Positions 37,301 to 42,807 of a stretch of DNA of 42,807 nucleotides are shown here, one piece after another (position 1 is the stretch's first letter; each line of letters opens with the position of its first letter). The notes under the pieces are model-generated. The model did not search any database. It was given only the letters and a program-made list of their open reading frames with translations, and was not told where the DNA came from. The DNA comes from an uncultured Myxococcales bacterium (GTDB lineage: Bacteria; Myxococcota_A; UBA9042): contig CAIPXZ010000688.1 of the NCBI GenBank assembly GCA_903869075.1, positions 1 to 42,807 of the forward strand, given 5' to 3'. The position numbers and the translations under genes were made by a program.

Positions 37301-38443
37301 CAGCGCATCGATCGGTTGCATTTCCTCAAACTCGAGCGAATGCACAAATTTGGCGGCATTCGCATCGAGTTCCGCGCCAGTTGCGTCGATCGGATGGCCG
37401 GCTGGATTGCGCTTGGGCAATCCGGCGCGGATGTAGACGCCATCGTCGGCGGCAACCACGACGTCGACGAGGTTGTCGTAGCCCGACGTTGGCGTGGGCG
37501 ACGTACTAAACGCGACGAATCCACCGGTCACAGCGGCAGGATCAGGTATCACGAAGTCATTGATACTATGCGAAAATCTATCGCGCTGTTGCCCCAGAAA
37601 CAGCGCCGACTTGACGCTGAAGACATCGAGTGTCGCCTGGGTGACGGCGTTCGACAGGTCCTGGGCCTGAACGGTCACGGTCAGCTGGCCGGTCGTCGGC
37701 AGCTGCGTGGTGTCCAACGTGTAGTCGGTTTTCCAAGACGTGGCTTCGATCCCCGTCGCCGGTGTTGGCATCTCGACCGGATTGGCGAGGATCGACGTTC
37801 CATTGCTGTCCGTCACGTCCAATTTCGCCCATTTCAGGTGCGGATCCATGACCCGCAGCCGCAACTTCTGCGTGCCAACGAAGATCGGCATCGTGGGCAG
37901 GGCTGGCGGCACCGGCTCAGGCAACGCGACGAGCGTGATGCTCGGGTAGCAATTGTCCACTTCGAGCTGGAAGCTGGCCGAACCGCTGGCATCGGCACCG
38001 GACAACGTGCCGGACGCGGCAATTGTCAGCGTGACGGTCTCGTTGCAGCCGACCAGCGGCTGGTTTGTCTTCGGATCGACGGCGCCAGTGTCGACGGAGC
38101 AGGTGAAATTCTTGCCGCTGACGGCGCACTTGCCGCTGGCGGTGTCGCCCATCGTCCAAATGACGCCGTCTTTCTTGAGCGCGACGCCCTTGTCGAGCGC
38201 GATCGTGCCGGCCAACCCGACGACGCTGGAGACCACCGGCGGCGCACCATCAGTCGCGAGTTTTTTGCCATTCATGGTGACAACCGTCACCGTGATTCCG
38301 CTCGAGGTCGAGGAATCAGTGGTCGGCGACGGCGTTGTCGAGCACGCCGTCACCAGCGCGACCCAGACGCTAAGCCAACCGATGCCGCCATGCGATTTCG
38401 GCGTTGGTCGGGTGCAGCGGTCAGTCGATACGAAAACGAGCAT
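34379..38443 (-). CDS. large FG-GAP/VCBS-type (integrin-like propeller) lipoprotein
   Basis: 1354 aa. Lipobox LVTAC; repeats 'LRDLDNDGDLDILAVASV', 'MADLNGDGLDDLLFGAE', 'VGDVDGDGLPDLVTVRTD', 'INDINGDGLADMLVLSSDG', 'VADMDGDGCRDIVIRSAA'. Confidence 0.9.
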   Translation of the reverse strand: MLVFVSTDRCTRPTPKSHGGIGWLSVWVALVTACSTTPSPTTDSSTSSGITVTVVTMNGKKLATDGAPPVVSSVVGLAGTIALDKGVALKKDGVIWTMGDTASGKCAVSGKNFTCSVDTGAVDPKTNQPLVGCNETVTLTIAASGTLSGADASGSASFQLEVDNCYPSITLVALPEPVPPALPTMPIFVGTQKLRLRVMDPHLKWAKLDVTDSNGTSILANPVEMPTPATGIEATSWKTDYTLDTTQLPTTGQLTVTVQAQDLSNAVTQATLDVFSVKSALFLGQQRDRFSHSINDFVIPDPAAVTGGFVAFSTSPTPTSGYDNLVDVVVAADDGVYIRAGLPKRNPAGHPIDATGAELDANAAKFVHSLEFEEMQPIDALYDTRVIHWGTADEKKTAAKANVVRVFLRDLDNDGDLDILAVASVAGATAKYGEVWAILNVEYDKTVTMPDGSTLKLTTRAFKVVDTLQLPAPPATAEMADLNGDGLDDLLFGAEKTIDAAGHDVDLGLMTLLLTSGPVCQVVLAAGDTSAPQKPCGDPAITYQNLKTGKFFGDVKVAPNMGVTNVVSIATGDFWTGDGLDVCVGSGNRPIVSCYRNIQQDGTLNQAIDAYQFKNGTDTNRILRVDLPPGKAGGPSGPDLLVGSTSTTTLYWLRTTHTGQFTFVENPAVPNEVIFGVDVQSMVTAPIGPKGETYVVIGQKSGEVTIVPLDPTDPELRRACFRSWMIGDGSLHVAVADVDGDAVLDIANAALWTGHPYEIVPGLFAKSGIQIAAGQTYAKGSFVAPIVNHICAWPYPPTIWGVQKIVAAKVSDFNADKLNDLLVIADMSASSAPGDLGTLNKSPMPVWPMGVFMNTQGQLSPEPLQGEFSPYNPGSVKAAGFLQDLTAGSPSAFGHVKAAAVGDVDGDGLPDLVTVRTDSAYAVGKETDDSSCHCTFTEQDEISDSYGEDGPSGTDTSLLKTCCHNFRFDDTAKATPVTGFGGGAPMLRASTHVFLSSKVSKTGGPLGLSPGCTSVPSANFCNIIPSLALSGGRNPVDVALLDIDNDKSHLPEIVTAMDNDGTTCFKVTSDQAPFLQARVRIFKNNSKKGNAFFQAQTLTDDKKTPRDKIEIASCDDKNSLSPSIVSYRVMPDGLFGLTTGSWPNPLTGKVDPLTLFGLGRTFGQIGILPHLDSFAYAPHVTTPMGGAPDGFQINDINGDGLADMLVLSSDGTQLAVLMGKLNDTAGKDAAFYTQTTLQLATQQYPGAVAAAMGDVNSDTFIDLVLLGKDATITFLLGTGQGTFVTLNGSPVGGGPLALEVADMDGDGCRDIVIRSAASVTVIQNQGASLGDCSKALLWQHEADLVKEAVGTGAP

Positions 38444-38504
38444 GGAACCCCCAAAAACATTGTGCCAGCCGCGGACGCAAGGTCAAGCAAGTCGCCGCGG
38501 GCGC

Positions 38505-38552
38505 GGTCTCACTTCCGGTCTCGAGACTGGTCCCGAGACTGGAAGTGAGACC
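38505..38552. repeat. 48-bp modular inverted repeat between divergent genes
   Basis: GGTCTCACTTCC|GGTCTCGAGACT|GGTCCCGAGACT|GGAAGTGAGACC. Outer 12-nt arms are perfect inverted repeats; the two inner 12-mers differ by one base. Confidence 0.9.
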
Positions 38553-38675
38553 GCCGGGCGCCGTCACCTTTGGCCGACGATTGCATAAATTCAGGCAGTT
38601 AGAACGCAGCCGACGCTGGCACGGTTCTTGCTCTACTCGCCCGCGTCGCGGCAGCTGCCGCTGGGGAGTCCGTCC

Positions 38676-39059
38676 ATGGTCATCTGCCTTGCCGACGCGC
38701 CGGCTGTCGCCGCGCACTTTCGCGACCTGGCGCTGCAGGAGCGCGAAGTGCTGGCCATCGCCGGGCTGGACCACCGCGGCCGGCTGCTGTGCGAGCGGCG
38801 CCTGCACGGCCACGCGTTTGGCGTCGTGGCGACGCCGGCGGACCTGCTGCCGGCGGTGCTGGCGGCTGGCGCGGTCGCAGCGGTGCTCGTCCACAATCAT
38901 CCGAGCGGCCGGCTGGCGCCCTCACAGGCGGACCTCGCCTTTACGATGCGCTTTCAGGATGCGGCGTTGCTGTGCGGGCTGCAGCTGCTGGACCACGTCA
39001 TCGTCGCCGGTGGCGGCTGGCTGAGCTTGCGCCACGCCGGCTGGCTGGAGCTGCCGTGA
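38676..39059 (+). CDS. short JAB/MPN+ domain protein (RadC C-terminal-like)
   Basis: 'EREVLAIAGLDHRGRLLCERRLHGHAFGVVATPADLLPAVLAAGAVAAVLVHNHPSGRLAPSQADLAFTMRFQDAALLCGLQLLDHVIVAGGGWLSL': HNHPSG...D metal motif. TTG start at 38628 is an alternative. Confidence 0.8.
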   Translation: MVICLADAPAVAAHFRDLALQEREVLAIAGLDHRGRLLCERRLHGHAFGVVATPADLLPAVLAAGAVAAVLVHNHPSGRLAPSQADLAFTMRFQDAALLCGLQLLDHVIVAGGGWLSLRHAGWLELP

Positions 39060-39379
39060 GGGTTGACGCCAGCACCGGCTGGCTCCTCGCAGTCGCCGCT
39101 GGGCTCGTCGGCGCCGGCTTTCTCGCCTGCATCCACGTCCACCCACGCCCGGCGAGCGGCGCACGCGGGGGCGCGTGGGCGGCGCGCGGCTGCATCGACC
39201 CCAGCGTCGCCAGCGCCGACGACTGGCGCGTTCTGCCCGGCATCACGCGTGGGGTCGCCGCGCAGCTCGCGGTGACGTGTCACAATATGGCGTGTCTACA
39301 AGGGATTCCGCAGATCAAGGGCGTCGGACCGGTGCTGCGGCAGCGGCTGATGATGAGCCTGTGTCGGCCGCCGCTGCGT
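39056..39379 (+). CDS. ComEA-like helix-hairpin-helix protein with N-terminal TM segment (3' end unresolved; frame open to 41791)
   Basis: GTG start overlaps the JAB stop (GTGA). 'TGWLLAVAAGLVGAGFLACI', then 'GCIDPSVASADDWRVLPGITRGVAAQLAVTCHNMACLQGIPQIKGVGPVLRQRL', matching paired HhH motifs. No stop in this frame before the convergent lysC begins. Confidence 0.6.
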
Positions 39380-40636
39380 TCAGGCCTTCTCCAGCTCAAA
39401 CTTGTCGTGCAGCACGCGCACGGCGGCGTCGGCGAAGCGCTCCTCGACGACGCAGGAGATCTTGATCTCGCTGGTCGAGATCAAAAGGATGCTGATGCCG
39501 GCGTCGCCCAGCGCCGCAAAAGTGCGTTGCGCAACGCCCGGTTGCGACACCATGCCGGCGCCGACAACCGAGACCTTGGCGAGGCCCTTGTCCAGCGAAC
39601 AGCTGCGAAACCCCAGCTCCGCCTGCATACCGGCGACCAGCTGCACCGCGCGATCGGCGACGTTGCGCGGCACAGTGAAGGTCACGTCGGTGCGGCCGTC
39701 CTGCGGCGGATTCTGGATGATGACGTCGATGTTGATGCCGGCATCACCCATGGGCGCGAACAGCCGCGCCGCCGCGCCCGGCTGGTCCGGAATGCCGACA
39801 ATCGTCAGCTTCGCCGTGTTCTTGTCGCAGCTGACCGCCGTCACGACTGCGCCTTCCAAGCCCTTCATGTCCGCACCCTCCACGCCCGACATCTCCGGCA
39901 CCACCCAGCTGCCCTCGCCATCGCTGAACGACGATCGACAGTGCAGTGGCACACGGTATTTCAAGGCAAATTCCACCGATCGCGTCTGCAGCACCTTGGC
40001 GCCGAGGCTCGCAAGCTCCAGCATCTCTTCCGAGCCGATGCGGGCAATCTTGCGCGCCTTGTTGTAGACGTTGGGATCGGTCGTGTAAATGCCGTCCACG
40101 TCGGAGTAGATCTCGCACGAATCGGCGTTCAGCGCCGCCGCCATGGCCACCGCCGACAGGTCGCTGCCGCCGCGGCCCAGCGTTGTGATGTTGCCGTGCT
40201 GGTCCACGCCCTGAAAGCCGGCGATCACAACGATTTCACCGTTTTGCAAGCATTCCTGCACCGGATCCGCGGTGATCGAGCGGATGCGCGCGCTGCCGTG
40301 CATCGAGTCGGTGCGAATTTCCACCTGATGGCCGAGGAAGCTGCGCGCCTGGTGGCCCAGCTCGCGGATCGCCAGCGCCAGCAGCGCGATCGACACCTGC
40401 TCGCCGGTCGCCAGCAGCACGTCGATCTCGCGGTCGGTCGGCCGCGTCGAGACACCCGCCGCCAGCTTGAGCAGCCGGTCGGTCTCACCCTGCATCGCCG
40501 AGACGACAACGACGACCTGATGGCCCTCCGCCGCGGTCTTGACGGCGCGCCGCGCGACGTTCTGGATGCGCTCGATGGAGCCCATCGAGCTACCGCCGAA
40601 CTTCTGGACGATCAATTTCGTGGTCTTCGCTGTCAT
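39380..40636 (-). CDS. lysC: aspartate kinase with C-terminal ACT domains
   Basis: '[22 protein letters not shown]', '[45 protein letters not shown]', '[24 protein letters not shown]'. Confidence 0.97.
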   Translation of the reverse strand: MTAKTTKLIVQKFGGSSMGSIERIQNVARRAVKTAAEGHQVVVVVSAMQGETDRLLKLAAGVSTRPTDREIDVLLATGEQVSIALLALAIRELGHQARSFLGHQVEIRTDSMHGSARIRSITADPVQECLQNGEIVVIAGFQGVDQHGNITTLGRGGSDLSAVAMAAALNADSCEIYSDVDGIYTTDPNVYNKARKIARIGSEEMLELASLGAKVLQTRSVEFALKYRVPLHCRSSFSDGEGSWVVPEMSGVEGADMKGLEGAVVTAVSCDKNTAKLTIVGIPDQPGAAARLFAPMGDAGINIDVIIQNPPQDGRTDVTFTVPRNVADRAVQLVAGMQAELGFRSCSLDKGLAKVSVVGAGMVSQPGVAQRTFAALGDAGISILLISTSEIKISCVVEERFADAAVRVLHDKFELEKA

Positions 40637-40675
40637 CGTTCCTGGCGCGCGGAGGGGCACCAAGCAGCCGGCAAT

Positions 40676-41680
40676 TCACCGGGCGGTTGGCGCCGTTGGC
40701 GGCGCAGCACTTTCGCGCAGCAGCGACCACTTTGCAACGGGTGGCGTAACGGAGAGCGTGACCCCGGCGACCGGATGCACCGCCAGCTTGACCGGCTCGT
40801 CGGCTTGGACGCCCGTCAGGTCGGCAAAAACCAAGTTCACTGGCGGCTTTTCCACAAGGGCGGCCACCGCGCGCGCCAGACCTTCAGCGCGAATGGTCAC
40901 CTCCCCAGGCGTCAGCAGACAGCGCTGCCCCGACGGGCAGCCGCGCACGACAATCGGCTGGTTTTCCAACGTCTTGACGACTTCGCGCTCCTCGAGCGCG
41001 ACCTCGACCGACACCTCCTCCACCGACAGCTGCACGCGGCGATCGCCGGGCGGCACAAGCCGCAGCAGCACGCGAATATCGTGGTCGGCGCCGTGCAGAT
41101 CCAGCGGGTTGGTCCGCACCGAGCGCACCTGGCGCACTTGGCTGGCCGGCCCGAACACTTTGACACGCGCCGGGTCGACGACCGCTCCTTTTTGGCTTTG
41201 GCGAAAGCCGGGCGCCGGCTCACCCGAGATCGGCACTTCCACCGGCACCGTCACCTCCGCCGCTTGGTCCAGCCGCACCAGCAGCGACGGCGGCTCGACC
41301 GCCAACACCTCGATCTGCGGCGCGCCGAGCTGCACCTCGACATTGCGCAGATCAAAGACGTAGCGCTCGCCGTCGCGGTACGCCGCCAGATCCATCGCCA
41401 GCCGCCCAGCGTGCTCGCGCAGCAATTGCTGGATCGCGCCGCGTCGACCACGCACGCGGACCTTGACGGCCTCCGGCGCCTCGCCCACAAAGACCTTGTT
41501 CTTCGCGACGTTGGTCACCGTGATCGGCACAGCCAGCTCGCTCTCCTTGACGCTGTCGCGCTGCACGACCATGTGCAGCAACGCCGCCAGGGCGATCGAG
41601 ATGAGCTTCAAGCCCAAGTTGGCTGTGACCAGCGTCCGAAGGCGCGAGACGAAGCTTGCGAGCAGGCGCAGCGGCATCAT
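40676..41680 (-). CDS. YbbR-like domain protein (CdaR-type)
   Basis: 'NLGLKLISIALAALLHMVVQRDSVKESELAVPITVTNVAKNKVFVGEAPEAVKVRVRGRRGAIQQL'. Follows cdaA with ATGA overlap. Confidence 0.88.
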   Translation of the reverse strand: MMPLRLLASFVSRLRTLVTANLGLKLISIALAALLHMVVQRDSVKESELAVPITVTNVAKNKVFVGEAPEAVKVRVRGRRGAIQQLLREHAGRLAMDLAAYRDGERYVFDLRNVEVQLGAPQIEVLAVEPPSLLVRLDQAAEVTVPVEVPISGEPAPGFRQSQKGAVVDPARVKVFGPASQVRQVRSVRTNPLDLHGADHDIRVLLRLVPPGDRRVQLSVEEVSVEVALEEREVVKTLENQPIVVRGCPSGQRCLLTPGEVTIRAEGLARAVAALVEKPPVNLVFADLTGVQADEPVKLAVHPVAGVTLSVTPPVAKWSLLRESAAPPTAPTAR

Positions 41681-42627
41681 GGCTGGCTGCCTCCGACGTC
41701 GATGTCATCAGAATCGGTGGCTGATCGGCTGTGGACGGTCATGATCGTGCTACCGGGGCGCACCGGCGACGCGGTCGCGCCATGGACGTGAATCCGCCGC
41801 TTCCACGCCCGGCGCCACGGCGCCATCGCCTCAGGCTGGTCGCCAAACAACAGGCGAAAGCGCTCGCGCAAGTCAGCGGGCTGCAGGTTCAGGTCCAGCT
41901 GCCCCATGTAGGCGATGCCGCAAGTGCCTGTCTCTTCGGAGACAACGACAACCACAGCGTCCGTCTCGTCCGCCAAGCCCAGCGCCGCGCGGTGCCGCGA
42001 ACCCAGCGTCCCCGGGATGCCCGCGCCGCCCGCCAGCGGCAAGAAACAGGCGGCCGCAGCGATTTTGCCCTTTTGCAAGATGACAGCGCCGTCGTGCGTC
42101 GCGTTGGCGTGCTCCGGATTGAACAGCGCGGCGAGCAACTGCCAGGACACCTCGGCGTTGATGCGCACGCCGTCAGCCACGTAGCGGTCGAGCGCGGCTT
42201 CCTGCTCGATGACGATGAGCGCGCCCAAGTGTTTTTGGCTCAGTACGGCGCAGGCGCGCAGCACTTCCTCCAGGACCTCGTTGCTCGCCGAATCCTTGGA
42301 CGAAAACACCAGCGGCGAACGCACCATCGTCGTCAGCGCGCGCTTGATGTCCTCCTGGAACAGGATCACAAACAGCACAACGATGGACGAGACGAACCGG
42401 CCGAGGATCCAGTGGATCGTCGGCAGATCCAGCACATCCTCTTGGCTGGCGTAGTACAGCAGGAACAGCGCCGCCACGGCGGTCAGCATCGCGCCCGAGC
42501 GCGAGCCACGCAGCAGCGCCAGCACCTGGTAAATCAACGCGGCGACGAGCGCGATGTCCAATACCCAGCGCCACTCGGCGGGCGCCGAGCCGGAAAGAAA
42601 TGCGCTGGCGAAGTCGAAATCGGGCAC
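41677..42627 (-). CDS. cdaA: diadenylate cyclase CdaA (DisA_N domain)
   Basis: N-terminal TM helices; 'ATHDGAVILQKGKIAAAACFLPL' (DGA) and 'GTLGSRHRAALGLADETDAVVVVVSEETG' (RHR). Confidence 0.95.
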   Translation of the reverse strand: MPDFDFASAFLSGSAPAEWRWVLDIALVAALIYQVLALLRGSRSGAMLTAVAALFLLYYASQEDVLDLPTIHWILGRFVSSIVVLFVILFQEDIKRALTTMVRSPLVFSSKDSASNEVLEEVLRACAVLSQKHLGALIVIEQEAALDRYVADGVRINAEVSWQLLAALFNPEHANATHDGAVILQKGKIAAAACFLPLAGGAGIPGTLGSRHRAALGLADETDAVVVVVSEETGTCGIAYMGQLDLNLQPADLRERFRLLFGDQPEAMAPWRRAWKRRIHVHGATASPVRPGSTIMTVHSRSATDSDDIDVGGSQP

Positions 42628-42692
42628 TGTGCCTCGCGTCTCCTTGCAGTTTCAAGCCGGTGGCGACGTCGCGCCCACGGCGGACTTGCTGA

Positions 42693-42807
42693 TCAGCAAG
42701 CGTTTTCAGTGGCAGCGTCGCGAATGGCCGCGGCCACGTCAAGGACTTGTCGCATGACGCGGACGTCATGCACGCGCACAAAGGCGGCGCCCGCGAGCAC
42801 CGCTGCC
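42693..42807 (-). CDS. folP: dihydropteroate synthase, C-terminal fragment (gene runs off the right edge)
   Basis: My translation of the minus strand from 42806: AAVLAGAAFVRVHDVRVMRQVLDVAAAIRDAATENAC*. It resembles the FolP C-terminus (G-A-x-x-VRVHDV) and sits upstream of cdaA-ybbR as expected. Confidence 0.8.
   Translation of the reverse strand, partial: AAVLAGAAFVRVHDVRVMRQVLDVAAAIRDAATENAC

Noticed and set aside
36347-38548. 733-aa plus-strand ORF
   Set aside because: Antisense to the FG-GAP/VCBS lipoprotein, whose Ca-binding repeats are unambiguous.

Overview
A 42.8-kb, GC-rich bacterial chromosomal window. I infer a Myxococcota/Deltaproteobacteria-type genome from the lipoprotein repertoire and 16S context; this was not tested. 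It starts inside a minus-strand 16S rRNA gene (5' portion, with a boxA leader and a candidate rrn promoter) and ends inside a minus-strand folP. Housekeeping genes: rlmH, rsfS, proA, map, a comF-like PRTase, rpsP, khpA, plsC-like, folE, moxR, a 4Fe-4S ferredoxin, fbp, moaC, an NFACT-R protein, lysC, ybbR-like, cdaA and folP. Accessory content is dominated by secreted lipoproteins. These include a TolB-like protein, a GH5 endoglycoceramidase-like enzyme, and a ~13-kb same-strand block of five lipoproteins. That block has an IgGFc-binding-like protein, a six-IPT/TIG plus propeller protein, two 'AVG-G-HWDG-W' repeat proteins and one unknown. A Pro-rich DUF6600-like protein and a 1354-aa FG-GAP/VCBS-type lipoprotein lie further downstream. 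Most notable observations: (1) a recurrent acidic D/T/A/S/G-rich tether right after the lipobox Cys in many of these lipoproteins; (2) the five-gene propeller/IPT lipoprotein block; (3) a 48-bp modular A-B-B'-A(rc) dyad at 38505-38552 between divergent genes; (4) a short JAB (RadC-C-like) ORF overlapping by GTGA with a ComEA-like HhH ORF whose frame runs without a stop through antisense lysC; (5) an SD-sequestering hairpin before the comF-like gene; (6) two uncharacterised membrane proteins coupled to rpsP-khpA. No CRISPR array, tRNA, IS element or prophage was recognised. Family assignments come from reading motifs, not from database searches.
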